Assembly (NCBI GenBank): GCA_001592145.1
Contig: BCWJ01000001.1
Coordinates: 186,001-250,000, forward strand
Direction: 5' to 3'
DNA: 64,000 nt
DNA from: Xylanimicrobium pachnodae JCM 13526 = NBRC 107786
GTDB taxonomy: Bacteria > Actinomycetota > Actinomycetes > Actinomycetales > Cellulomonadaceae
A program made the translations under genes and the position numbers. Below the pieces are notes generated by a model that ran no database searches, was not told the DNA's origin, and saw only the letters and a list, made by a program, of their open reading frames with translations. The first letter of the stretch is position 1, and each line of letters begins with the position of its first letter. Of this stretch, positions 25,248 to 33,975 are shown in pieces.

Positions 25248-25814
25248 GTGGGAACTTCGCGATGGAGTGCTCTGGCATCAATTGTGGCGATGGCGACGAT
25301 GCTCGGCGCCTGCTCCGGCAGTGTGGGGTTGGTTACTGAGCCGGCCCCAACACACGAACCGTCGCCGGCTCACCCAGTGCCGCCAGAGCGGCGGGTAAGT
25401 CTTTGGGCCGACGACGATCTGACGATTGTGGAGGACCACTGCGGCGAGTACCTGCGGATCGGGACCCAGCGTGCGCTGCGAGGTGATGGCGTCGGCGTCA
25501 CGTTGCCGGGATGGGAACTCTCGTGGTGGCTCGACGAAGGGCAGATGACTCGTCTGGGCGAGACCGCGCGTGAGGTCTCCGTCGGCAACTGGAGTGCCGC
25601 TGACGTTCACGGCGCGATTCAGGTCGAGGCCGCGATCAGGATGGGGAATGTCTGCGAACCTGCTATCGCTGTCAGCGGTCTGTTGCGATGGGATGACGGG
25701 GAGCCGGTGGTGAAGGACCCGGCGTTCGGGCTCCAGGGGCCACGGCTTGAGTTCGCCCTCACTGAGGAGGGCGAGGTCCTGCGCTCGTTGCTCGAGGAGC
25801 AGACAGGTGGCTGA
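25248..25814 (+). CDS. Second lipoprotein of the operon
   Basis: The 188-residue protein starts at GTG 25248, eight bases after AGGGG; a GTG at 25239 is possible. The signal ALASIVAMATMLGAC gives a lipobox LGAC with Cys near residue 22. A Pro-rich linker (PAPTHEPSPAHPVPPE) leads to a mature domain with LTIVEDHCGEYLRIGTQ and RMGNVCEPAIAVSGLLRWD. The two mature Cys may pair. I do not recognise the family. It overlaps the adaptor gene by eight bases, and GC at third positions is lower than in the flanking core genes. Confidence 0.65.
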   Translation: MGTSRWSALASIVAMATMLGACSGSVGLVTEPAPTHEPSPAHPVPPERRVSLWADDDLTIVEDHCGEYLRIGTQRALRGDGVGVTLPGWELSWWLDEGQMTRLGETAREVSVGNWSAADVHGAIQVEAAIRMGNVCEPAIAVSGLLRWDDGEPVVKDPAFGLQGPRLEFALTEEGEVLRSLLEEQTGG

Positions 25815-26910
25815 GGCGGGCGTTGCTGCTGATGGCGGATCTGCACGCGGGTGGGCGCGGGCGCGCCGCGGTGCCGCGGTGGGGTGGTCGGTGGCGCTCG
25901 TCGTCGCGGTCGCACTGGGCGTCGCGTTTGGACAGTGGGCGTTTCTGCCGCCGCGCGTCGACTCACAGGCGACGGCGCCGGCAACGGTGGTGGTCACCGA
26001 GGTGACGGTGGGCCGGTCCGTGCCCATGGCCGTGTCTGCGGTGTGGGAGCGGGCACCGTTCGGCGTCGGTGCGGCGTCGGGGACGGTCACCACGCTGGAC
26101 GTTGTGGATGCTGACTTGGTCCAGGCGGGCCAAGTCTTGTTCACCGTGGACCTGCGACCGGTGGTGGCCGCAGTGGGTGAGGTGCCGGCGTTCCGCGATC
26201 TCGCAGCGGGTGCGCGCGGTGTGGACGTGAAGCAGGTTCAGCAGTTCCTGACCGGTGAGGGCCACTTCCGGGGTGAGGCAAATGGCCACTTCGGCCCGGC
26301 GACGGCAGGGGCGGTACGAGCCTGGCAACGATCCCTCGGAGTGCCGGTGGACGGGGTAGTCCGGGCCTCAGACCTGCTCTTCGCGGCAGAGCTGCCTGCA
26401 CGAGTGGTGGTGGCCGAGGGGGTTGGTGTTGGCCACCGGGTCGCCGACGGCGAGGTGCTGCTTTACGTGCTCTCCGACGCCCCGGTCTTCGTTGCTGCGC
26501 CACAGGTCGAGAAGGCGGTGGATGCGTCGCTGCCGGTGGAGGTGACGTTCGACGGTGCACCGGTGTCCGCGGTGATGGCGTCCATGACACGTGACGAGCG
26601 GGGCCACACGCAGATGATGCTGACCCGTGAGGACGGGGCTCCTGTGTGCGGTGAGATGTGCCACCTGGTTTCGCTGAACCCGCAGGAGGCGGTGTTCGCT
26701 GCCAGGCAGGTGGTGACTGCTCCGGTCACAGGCCCAGGCGTGCCAGCGGCGGCGTTGCGCTTCGATGCGGCCGGAAGCGCGTACCTCCTGGGCGCGCATG
26801 GCGCACCGTTGCCAGTCACGGTGGTTGCGCAGGGCGATGGGCAGGTGGTGCTCGACGGAGTGGCCCTGGGCACGATCGCGGTGGTTGCTGGGAAGCCGGG
26901 GGACCGGTGA
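25807..26910 (+). CDS. HlyD-like adaptor with peptidoglycan-binding domain
   Basis: The 367-residue protein starts at GTG 25807 after GAGGAG. A single membrane helix lies at residues 24-43. Next come a short barrel-like strand region (VVVTEVTVGRSVPMAVSAVW) and a peptidoglycan-binding domain at about 126-188, with VPAFRDLAAGARGVDVKQVQ, then FLTG and the closing HFGPATAGAVRAWQRSLGVP. Lipoyl/barrel-like domains follow. Unlike its counterpart at 33972 it has no long coiled coil. Such adaptors link an ABC transporter to the wall in Gram-positive bacteria. It overlaps its neighbours by 8 and 4 bases. Confidence 0.75.
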   Translation: MAEAGVAADGGSARGWARARRGAAVGWSVALVVAVALGVAFGQWAFLPPRVDSQATAPATVVVTEVTVGRSVPMAVSAVWERAPFGVGAASGTVTTLDVVDADLVQAGQVLFTVDLRPVVAAVGEVPAFRDLAAGARGVDVKQVQQFLTGEGHFRGEANGHFGPATAGAVRAWQRSLGVPVDGVVRASDLLFAAELPARVVVAEGVGVGHRVADGEVLLYVLSDAPVFVAAPQVEKAVDASLPVEVTFDGAPVSAVMASMTRDERGHTQMMLTREDGAPVCGEMCHLVSLNPQEAVFAARQVVTAPVTGPGVPAAALRFDAAGSAYLLGAHGAPLPVTVVAQGDGQVVLDGVALGTIAVVAGKPGDR

Positions 26911-27605
26911 GCGCGGGCACCGCCGTCGGGGCCAGGGACCTGACGTTCGGGTACTCGCGGCGCAACCCGGCTGTGCTGCAAGATCTCACACTCGACCTGC
27001 CCGTGGGGGCAGTGACCACGCTCACGGGTCCGTCAGGGTCGGGGAAATCGACGCTGCTCTACCTGCTGGCGCTCATGGTCCGGCCCACTGCGGGCACGGT
27101 GATGTGGGACGGTGTGGCGGCGTCATCGCTCGCCGACGGTGAACGCGCCCGCCTGCGGGCCACGGATGTCGGGTTCGTCTTCCAGGACGCGCTGCTGGAC
27201 CCGTCGCGGTCTGTGCTCGCGAACGTGTGCGACTCGGCGCTCTTCGCCGGGATGCCACGCCGGATCGCGGGAAGCCGGGCACGCGAGCTGATGAGCCGGT
27301 TCGGGGTCGAGCATCGTGGGGACCACCGGCCTGGGGAGATCTCGGGTGGGCAGGCCCAGCGGGTGGCGATGTGCCGGGCCTTGCTGACAGGTCCGCGGGT
27401 GGTCTTCGCCGACGAACCCACGGGCAACCTTGACGATGCGTCGGCCGCGGTGGTGTGGCAGGCCCTCGTCGACCATGCCGCGACGGGCGCCACAGTTGTC
27501 GTCTCGACCCATGACCGCGCTCTGGCAGCCCGTTCTGACCATGAGGTGCGGCTTACCGGGACCGTCGCCCCCGAGGCTGGTCGCCGTACTCCGGAGACAT
27601 CGTGA
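26907..27605 (+). CDS. ABC transporter ATPase (MacB/LolD type)
   Basis: The 232-residue ATPase has Walker A GPSGSGKST near residue 43, Q-loop VFQDALLDPSRSVLANVC, signature ISGGQAQRVAMCRALL, Walker B VVFADEPTGNLDD and the switch His in VVSTHDRA. The PTAGTVMWDG and TGNLDD segments fit the class that serves FtsX-like permeases for export or mechanotransmission. It begins with GTGA over the adaptor stop and ends in an overlap with the permease. Confidence 0.88.
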   Translation: MSAGTAVGARDLTFGYSRRNPAVLQDLTLDLPVGAVTTLTGPSGSGKSTLLYLLALMVRPTAGTVMWDGVAASSLADGERARLRATDVGFVFQDALLDPSRSVLANVCDSALFAGMPRRIAGSRARELMSRFGVEHRGDHRPGEISGGQAQRVAMCRALLTGPRVVFADEPTGNLDDASAAVVWQALVDHAATGATVVVSTHDRALAARSDHEVRLTGTVAPEAGRRTPETS

Positions 27606-28732
27606 GGACGAGCAGGTGGCTGGGATCCCCGCGGGTGGGGGCACTTCTGCTTGACGCGATCGCCGCTGCCCGCGCCCAAGTCGCCACCACCATCACCTTG
27701 GTTCTCGTGCTGGCCGCGGTGTGCTTCGCGATCCTCGTGACCACGGGGCAGGCCGCGGCGACCGAGGCCCGCGTCGTCGAGCAGATCGACCGGGCCGGTA
27801 CGCGCCTGATCGCCCTTTCCGACGACGGTGGTGCGGCAGGCATCCTGCCCCACGCCCCCATGACACTTGAGTCGATCTCGGATGTGACCTGGACCTTCGG
27901 GCTCGGTGCGGCATTCGAGGTGACCAACCCGCTGTTACCCGCGGACCGTGTCGCAGCCCGTGCGCTCGTCGGGACGTTGCCCCCTGACCTGCCCATCATC
28001 CAGGGCCGAGCACCACGCCCCGGTGAGGCGGTCGCGGGCACGGGTGCGGTCATCCCGCTCAACCTCGGCGCGGCGCTCGGCGCCGTACGCGGCACCGACC
28101 TCGGGGACGAAGCCGTCGGAGTGGTCGGAGTGTTCGAGGCCACCGGGCCATTACATGGGCTGGCGAACACCGTCTTGGTCGCTGCCCATCCCCACGATGG
28201 CCTTGAGACGCTGCGGTTCGTGTATGTCATGGCCAACGATGTCGCGGTCGTCGAACGCCTCGAAGACGTGCTCCGCACTTCGACCCCCGCGCGACAAGCT
28301 GCCGCTGTGACCGTCGAGACACCGTCGGGTGCCATTGCCTTGCGCGACGTCGTTGCCGGCAACATGGGCGCTGCGTCTCGCCAGCTCATGGCCGTCGTCA
28401 TGGGTGTCGGCGCAGTCCTCATCGCCGTGACGATGCTTGCCGCCGCCGTGTCCAAGCGACGTGACCTCGGCCGTCGTCGCGCCCTCGGGGCCACCCGTTC
28501 CGCCCTCGTGGCCGGGCTGCTCGCCCAGACCGCCGCCGGCGCCGTCCCCGGCGTCATGCTCGGAACGATTGCCGGTCTCGTCACCCTCCAGGCCACGACG
28601 TCGTCGCTCCCAAGCGTCCGCTTCGTCGTGGGCCTTGCCGGCCTGACGTTGCTGCTCACGCTGGCTGCAGCCACCCCCGTCGCCCTACATGCAGCCACCC
28701 GCGATCCCCTGCGAATCCTCCGCGTGCCGTGA
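27602..28732 (+). CDS. FtsX/MacB-like ABC permease
   Basis: The 376-residue protein has the four-helix topology of the FtsX/MacB class. One helix lies near residues 28-50 (TTITLVLVLAAVCFAILVTT), then a large extracellular domain up to about residue 265, then three helices beginning at LMAVVMGVGAVLIAVTMLAA. The RRDLGRRRALGATRSALVAG loop with its ALGAT motif couples to the ATPase. It is the last gene of the operon that starts at 24314. The permease probably does not carry small ions; exported peptides or envelope signals are the likelier role. Confidence 0.8.
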   Translation: MRTSRWLGSPRVGALLLDAIAAARAQVATTITLVLVLAAVCFAILVTTGQAAATEARVVEQIDRAGTRLIALSDDGGAAGILPHAPMTLESISDVTWTFGLGAAFEVTNPLLPADRVAARALVGTLPPDLPIIQGRAPRPGEAVAGTGAVIPLNLGAALGAVRGTDLGDEAVGVVGVFEATGPLHGLANTVLVAAHPHDGLETLRFVYVMANDVAVVERLEDVLRTSTPARQAAAVTVETPSGAIALRDVVAGNMGAASRQLMAVVMGVGAVLIAVTMLAAAVSKRRDLGRRRALGATRSALVAGLLAQTAAGAVPGVMLGTIAGLVTLQATTSSLPSVRFVVGLAGLTLLLTLAAATPVALHAATRDPLRILRVP

Positions 28733-28768
28733 CGCGCTTCGGGTTCGCTGCGTTCGGGCGCGTGTCGG

Positions 28769-29749
28769 CTACGACGCCGGCGGGACGTGCTCCGTCAGCC
28801 AGGCTGTGACGGTGGTCAGGTAGCGCTCGCGCGCGGGTGACGGCGACAGGGCCAGGTCGTGGGCGCCGTCGTCGACGTGCACGAACCGCACGTCGGCCCC
28901 GATGCGGGCGGCGCCCGCCCGGATGTGCTCGACGGCGAGCACGGAGTCCGTGGTCAGCAGATCGGGGTGAACCTTCGTGTGCGAGCCGGTGCGGCCGGAC
29001 GCGAGCACCAGGGTGGGCACGCCGACGTCGATGCTCCCCGCGTTGATGCGGCGCTGCGCCGCCCGTACCGTGCGGATCCACCCGGCCCGTACGGGGAACC
29101 CCTCGTGGGGCTTCCAGGTCAGGTCGTAGTCCCACTCGCCGCCCGTCGCCGCGTGCAGCGCCCGCCCGTAGTGCTCGTGCAGCCCGCCGACGACGAGGCG
29201 CCGCGCCACCTTCCCGACGACGTCGAGCGCGCGGGTCACGGGCACCCGCAGCAGCCAGTTCTCGTTGAGGTCGAACCACGGGCTGTTGAGCACCAGCGCG
29301 TTGGCGCGGCCCGGGCGGGTGGCCGCCCACATCGTGGTGACGAGCCCGCCCATGGAGTGCCCGAGCACCACGAGCCGCTCGTGCCCGCGCGCCCGGACGG
29401 CGTCGGCCGCGGCGTCGAGGTCGCGGGCGTGCAGCGCGAGGTCCGGCGCCAGGTTCGGGTCGCGGCCCGCCGCGACGTGGGCCGCCATCGACCGCCCGAA
29501 CCCGCGCAGGTCGACGGCGTAGAACGCGTACCCGGCGTCCGCGAGGGCGCGCGCGACGTGCGCCTGGAAGAAGTAGTCGACGAACCCGTGCACGTACAGC
29601 ACGGCGACGCGGCGCGCGGGATCGGTGCCCGTGGACGGCACGTGCCGCACGAGCGTGGCCGTGGGGGCGGCGCCGTCGGGCTGTGCGGGCAGGGTCAGGG
29701 TGCGCTGCTGGAAGTCGTCACCCAGCACGTCGGCGGACCAGGTCGTCAT
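28769..29749 (-). CDS. Alpha/beta hydrolase (serine aminopeptidase/lysophospholipase-like)
   Basis: The 326-residue protein has the oxyanion HGFVDYFF near residue 54, the nucleophile elbow [13 protein letters not shown] with Ser near 131, and late Asp and His candidates in VPTLVLASG and [11 protein letters not shown]. It belongs to the Hydrolase_4 group, including monoacylglycerol lipases, but the substrate is open. There is no signal peptide. CACGAT precedes the ATG by six bases. In this gene those six bases are GAGGAG, which lie too close to serve as a normal ribosome binding site. It is divergent from clpB, with the HAIR operator between. Confidence 0.85.
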   Translation of the reverse strand: MTTWSADVLGDDFQQRTLTLPAQPDGAAPTATLVRHVPSTGTDPARRVAVLYVHGFVDYFFQAHVARALADAGYAFYAVDLRGFGRSMAAHVAAGRDPNLAPDLALHARDLDAAADAVRARGHERLVVLGHSMGGLVTTMWAATRPGRANALVLNSPWFDLNENWLLRVPVTRALDVVGKVARRLVVGGLHEHYGRALHAATGGEWDYDLTWKPHEGFPVRAGWIRTVRAAQRRINAGSIDVGVPTLVLASGRTGSHTKVHPDLLTTDSVLAVEHIRAGAARIGADVRFVHVDDGAHDLALSPSPARERYLTTVTAWLTEHVPPAS

Positions 29750-29794
29750 CTCCTCATCGTGCCAGTGCCCGGGGCGCCGCCGTCGCCGGTTGCG

Positions 29795-29819
29795 AAGTTG
29801 AGCGGAATAGACTCAACTT
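29795..29819. promoter_or_regulatory. HAIR-type HspR operator upstream of clpB
   Basis: AAGTTGAG (29795-29802) and CTCAACTT (29812-29819) form perfect arms. Within it GTTGAGC-N7-ACTCAAC matches the HspR-binding consensus CTTGAGT-N7-ACTCAAG in layout, with compensating changes at the outer bases. TAGACT (29808-29813) could be the -10. HspR represses clpB and dnaK in actinobacteria. Confidence 0.75.
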
Positions 29820-29866
29820 TGAGGGGGTTGCCCGATCAGAACACCAGTCACCGGACGGGAGTACCG

Positions 29867-32470
29867 ATGGAGTCGAAGTTCACCACCATGTCGCAGCAGG
29901 CCCTCGGGGACGCCGTCCAGTCGGCGTCGGCCGCCGGGAACCCGCAGCTCGAACCAGCGCACCTGCTCGCCGCGCTGCTCGCCCAGCAAGGCGGCGTCGC
30001 CGTCGGGCTGCTCGATGCCGTCGGCGCCAGCACCCAGGAGGTGGGCCGTGCCACGCGGGCCGCGCTCGTCGCGCTGCCCAGCGCGAGCGGGTCGACGACG
30101 GCGCAGCCCTCCGCGAGCCGCGCGACGACCGCGGCGCTCGCGGCTGCCCAGCAGGAGGCGCAGTCGATGGGGGACGAGTACGTCTCCACCGAGCACCTGC
30201 TGATCGGCATCGCGGCGGGCCAGTCCGCGGCCGCCCAGGCGTTGACCGCCGCGGGCGCCACCGCGGACGCGCTGCGGGCCGCGCTGCCCGCCGTGCGCGG
30301 CTCCTCGCGCGTGACGAGCCCCAACCCGGAGGGCACCTACAAGGCGCTGGAGCAGTACGGCACCGACCTGACCGCGCGGGCCGGGGAGGGCAAGCTCGAC
30401 CCCGTGATCGGGCGCGACGCCGAGATCCGCCGCGTCATCCAGGTGCTGAGCCGGCGCACCAAGAACAACCCGGTGCTCATCGGCGAGCCCGGCGTGGGCA
30501 AGACGGCCGTCGTCGAGGGGCTGGCCCAGCGCATCGTCGCGGGCGACGTGCCCGACTCGCTCAAGGGCAAGCGCCTCGTCGCGCTCGACCTCGCGTCCAT
30601 GGTCGCGGGCGCGAAGTACCGCGGCGAGTTCGAGGAGCGCCTCAAGGCCGTGCTCGAGGAGATCCAGTCGTCCGACGGCGAGGTGGTCACGTTCATCGAC
30701 GAGCTGCACACCGTCGTCGGCGCGGGCGCCGGCGGGGAGGGCGCCATGGACGCGGGCAACATGCTCAAGCCCATGCTCGCCCGCGGCGAGCTGCGCCTGG
30801 TGGGCGCGACGACGCTCGACGAGTACCGAGAGCACATCGAGAAGGACCCCGCCCTGGAACGCCGCTTCCAGCAGGTGTTCGTCGGCGAACCGTCCGTGGA
30901 GGACACGGTCGCGATCCTGCGCGGCCTCAAGGAACGCTACGAGGCGCACCACAAGGTGACCATCGCCGACTCCGCGCTCGTCGCGGCCGCCACCCTGTCC
31001 GACCGGTACATCTCCGGGCGCCAGCTCCCCGACAAGGCCATCGACCTGGTGGACGAGGCCGCCTCGCGCCTGCGCATGGAGCTCGACTCGTCCCCCGTCG
31101 AGATCGACGAGCTCCAGCGGGCCGTCACGCGCCTGGAGATGGAGGAGGTCGTGCTCTCCGAGTCGACCGACGCGGCGTCGGTGGACCGCCTGGAGCGGCT
31201 GCGCGCCGAGCTCGCCGACAAGCGCGAGGCCCTCGCCGCGCTCACCGCCCGCTGGGAGTCGGAGAAGGCCGGTCACAACCGGGTCGGCGACCTGCGCGCC
31301 CACCTCGACGAGCTGCGCGTCGACGCCGAACGCAAACTGCGCGACGGCGACCTCGAAGGCGCCGCCCGCATCCAGTACGGCGAGATCCCCGCCGTCGAGA
31401 AGGAGCTCGCGCAGGCCGAGGCCTCGGAGGAGTCCGACGAGGCCGTCGCCGAGCAGGCGCCCATGATCGCCGACAAGGTGGGCGCCGACGAGATCGCCGA
31501 GGTCGTGGCCGCCTGGACCGGTATCCCCGCCGGCCGCCTCCTCCAGGGCGAGACCGAGAAGCTCCTGTCCATGGAGTCCGTCATCGGCGCCCGCCTGATC
31601 GGGCAGCAGGCCGCCGTGCGCGCCGTGTCCGACGCCGTACGCCGCGCCCGGGCAGGCGTCGCCGACCCCGACCGCCCCACCGGATCGTTCCTGTTCCTGG
31701 GCCCCACCGGCGTCGGCAAGACGGAGCTGGCCAAGGCGCTCGCGGACTTCCTGTTCGACGACGAGCGTGCCATGGTGCGCATCGACATGTCCGAGTACGG
31801 GGAGAAGCACTCGGTGGCCCGCCTGGTCGGGGCGCCTCCCGGGTACGTGGGGTATGAGGAGGGCGGCCAGCTCACCGAGGCGGTGCGGCGTCGGCCCTAC
31901 TCGGTGGTGCTGCTGGACGAGGTCGAGAAGGCCCACCCCGAGGTGTTCGACCTGCTGCTCCAGGTGCTCGACGACGGGAGGCTCACCGACGGGCAGGGCC
32001 GCACCGTGGACTTCCGCAACGTGATCCTGGTGCTGACCTCCAACCTGGGCTCGCAGTTCCTGGTGGACCCCACGCTGTCCGACGCCGAGAAGCGCGAGGC
32101 CGTCATGACGGTGGTGCGCGGCTCGTTCAAGCCGGAGTTCCTCAACCGGCTCGACGACGTCGTCGTGTTCGACGCGCTGACCCTCGACGAGCTGGGGGCG
32201 ATCGTGGACCTGCAGGTGCGGGCGTTCGCCGCCCGGCTCGCGGACCGGCGCCTCACCCTGGACGTGACGCCGGCGGCCCGCGAGTGGCTGGCCCTGGAGG
32301 GCTTCGACCCGGCCTACGGTGCCCGCCCGCTGCGCCGCCTGGTGCAGCGCGAGATCGGCGACCGGCTCGCCCGGATGCTGCTCGCGGGGCAGGTGCCCGA
32401 CGGCGCCGCCGTCGTCGTCGACCGGCCCGACGACGCGGACGCGGAGGGCCTGACGCTCGCGGTGCACTGA
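29867..32470 (+). CDS. clpB: Chaperone ClpB (AAA+ disaggregase)
   Basis: The 867-residue protein has the full ClpB order. It has a Clp_N repeat domain (residues 1-145) and a first AAA module with [19 protein letters not shown] and the Walker [14 protein letters not shown] middle coiled coil spans about 405-520, and a second AAA module contains [20 protein letters not shown] and [15 protein letters not shown]. It works with DnaK to pull apart protein aggregates. The ATG at 29867 follows CGGGAG. The HAIR operator upstream points to HspR control and heat induction. A strong terminator follows at 32530. Confidence 0.97.
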   Translation: MESKFTTMSQQALGDAVQSASAAGNPQLEPAHLLAALLAQQGGVAVGLLDAVGASTQEVGRATRAALVALPSASGSTTAQPSASRATTAALAAAQQEAQSMGDEYVSTEHLLIGIAAGQSAAAQALTAAGATADALRAALPAVRGSSRVTSPNPEGTYKALEQYGTDLTARAGEGKLDPVIGRDAEIRRVIQVLSRRTKNNPVLIGEPGVGKTAVVEGLAQRIVAGDVPDSLKGKRLVALDLASMVAGAKYRGEFEERLKAVLEEIQSSDGEVVTFIDELHTVVGAGAGGEGAMDAGNMLKPMLARGELRLVGATTLDEYREHIEKDPALERRFQQVFVGEPSVEDTVAILRGLKERYEAHHKVTIADSALVAAATLSDRYISGRQLPDKAIDLVDEAASRLRMELDSSPVEIDELQRAVTRLEMEEVVLSESTDAASVDRLERLRAELADKREALAALTARWESEKAGHNRVGDLRAHLDELRVDAERKLRDGDLEGAARIQYGEIPAVEKELAQAEASEESDEAVAEQAPMIADKVGADEIAEVVAAWTGIPAGRLLQGETEKLLSMESVIGARLIGQQAAVRAVSDAVRRARAGVADPDRPTGSFLFLGPTGVGKTELAKALADFLFDDERAMVRIDMSEYGEKHSVARLVGAPPGYVGYEEGGQLTEAVRRRPYSVVLLDEVEKAHPEVFDLLLQVLDDGRLTDGQGRTVDFRNVILVLTSNLGSQFLVDPTLSDAEKREAVMTVVRGSFKPEFLNRLDDVVVFDALTLDELGAIVDLQVRAFAARLADRRLTLDVTPAAREWLALEGFDPAYGARPLRRLVQREIGDRLARMLLAGQVPDGAAVVVDRPDDADAEGLTLAVH

Positions 32471-32529
32471 GGGCGTCCGGTGCACTGAGGGGACGTGTCA
32501 CTGAGGACGCCGTGGTGGACGGTGGTGCG

Positions 32530-32563
32530 CATCACACCGGGAGATGATTCTCCCGGTGTGATG
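32530..32563 (+). terminator. Rho-independent terminator of clpB
   Basis: CATCACACCGGGAG (32530-32543) pairs perfectly with CTCCCGGTGTGATG (32550-32563) over ATGATT. The following GTCCTCCTTT supplies a short T run. Confidence 0.85.
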
Positions 32564-32666
32564 GTCCTCCTTTGGGTGGATGACCGTGGGTCCGCAAGTG
32601 GGATGTCAGGGCGGAGTTCTCGCGACACGATGGGACAGTTCGCCGTCGTCGACGAGGAGGCCCCCC

Positions 32667-32798
32667 ATGAGGCCGATCGAGATCCCCTGGTGCCAGGTCC
32701 GGGGAAGCCATCAGGAAAACGACTCTGAATTGGCGCACATCGAATGGTTGCGACGCGCCGTGCCGGTGGTCGAAATGCCCCGGTTCTGGCAGGGTTGA
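32667..32798 (+). CDS. Possible 43-residue small protein
   Basis: A GAGGAGG (32654-32660) lies six bases before the ATG at 32667, a strong ribosome binding site. The product starts MRPIEIPWCQVRGSHQ and ends VVEMPRFWQG, with four Trp and one Cys in 43 residues. There is no signal or membrane segment. About four fifths of third positions are G or C, lower than in neighbours but above chance for AT-richer DNA. A small AACACC/GGTGTT hairpin (32808-32827) follows. It may be a real small protein; no family is recognised. The rest of the 32471-32961 gap shows nothing further. Confidence 0.4.
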   Translation: MRPIEIPWCQVRGSHQENDSELAHIEWLRRAVPVVEMPRFWQG

Positions 32799-32961
32799 GT
32801 CAGTAAGAACACCGATCACAAGGTGTTGTCTGAATCGTTGGGCCTCGCCGGTGCCGCCGGGGCGGGTAGCGATTCGTGCGATTTCAATTACTGCGGGGAA
32901 GGTGCCGATGCCTCACCCCCGCGCGGAGCGTCCCGCCCCACCAACACCCTCGGAGTCACCC

Positions 32962-33975
32962 ATGAAGCGCCCCGTGTCCCGACGCCCCCTGTCCCGACGC
33001 CTCGCCGCCCCGACCGTGCTCGCCGCCTGCGCGCTCGCACTCACGGCGTGCAGCGGATCCACCAAGGCGAACACCCCGTCCGACGACGAGACGCCCGTCA
33101 GCCCCCTCGAGAAGATCTTCGCCGACGTCTACGGCGAGTGGGACGAGGCCGAGATGGCGGCGCAGCAGATGAGGTCGGAGGAGATCGTCGCCGCGTGCAT
33201 GGCCGAGCAGGGGTTCGAGTACACGCCGGTCGACTACAGCCAGCAGATGGTCAGCACGAACGATGTGGACACGACCACACGCGAATGGGCCGAGAAGAAC
33301 GGCTATGCGATGACGATCCAGCCCGAGGAATGGATGATGACCGACGAGGAGGCGGCCAGCTTCGTCGACCCGAACCAGGAGTACATCGACGCCATGTCGG
33401 AGTCGGAGCAGCAGGCGTACTACGCGGCGCTCTACGGGGACTTCGACTGGGAGGCGGCCGAGGGCGAGGAGATCCAGCCGGACCCGTCGCAGCTCGGGTG
33501 CAGCGGCAAGGCGCAGGAGGAGCTCTACGGCGGGCAGCAGGATCTCTTCGAGAGCGAGGAGATGACGGCGTTCAACGACGCCATGACCGAGCTGTGGGAG
33601 AGCATCGACTCGGCCCCCGAGCTGGCCGACCTGAACACGCAGTGGTCGGCCTGCATGGCGGAGGCCGGGTTCAGCGGCTATGAGAGCCCGCAGGCCGCGA
33701 TCGACGACTTCATGGAGCGCTCCAACAGCTTCTACGAGACCGCGTACCCCGACGACGTCGAGACCATCGACGAGAACTTCGAGGAGCCCGTCATCGACCC
33801 CAAGATCCAGGACGAGGAGCGCGCCACGGCGGTGGCGGACTGGGACTGCCAGAAGAAGCTCGACTACGTGGCGGCGCGTCAGAAGGTGCAGTTCGCGATG
33901 GAGCAGGACTTCATCGACGCGCACGGCCCCGAGATCGAGACCTACAAGGCGGCCCTCAAGGAGCTCGGCCTGTGA
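32962..33975 (+). CDS. Lipoprotein with C-x4-G motifs, first gene of the second adaptor/ABC operon
   Basis: The 337-residue protein starts at ATG 32962. The signal peptide ends in the lipobox ALTAC with Cys30. The mature part is very acidic (many Asp/Glu), with CMAEQGFEYTPV at residue 79 and CMAEAGFSGY at 231, plus single Cys near 180 and 294. The C-x4-G motif matches the lipoprotein at 24625. No known domain is recognised. It overlaps the adaptor gene by four bases, so it is made together with the exporter and probably sits on the outer face of the membrane beside it. Confidence 0.72.
   Translation: MKRPVSRRPLSRRLAAPTVLAACALALTACSGSTKANTPSDDETPVSPLEKIFADVYGEWDEAEMAAQQMRSEEIVAACMAEQGFEYTPVDYSQQMVSTNDVDTTTREWAEKNGYAMTIQPEEWMMTDEEAASFVDPNQEYIDAMSESEQQAYYAALYGDFDWEAAEGEEIQPDPSQLGCSGKAQEELYGGQQDLFESEEMTAFNDAMTELWESIDSAPELADLNTQWSACMAEAGFSGYESPQAAIDDFMERSNSFYETAYPDDVETIDENFEEPVIDPKIQDEERATAVADWDCQKKLDYVAARQKVQFAMEQDFIDAHGPEIETYKAALKELGL

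Noticed and set aside
29813-32485. Minus-strand frame of about 890 codons opposite clpB
   Set aside because: ClpB on the other strand is certain, and the antisense product is rich in Gly, Arg, His and Leu repeats without domains.
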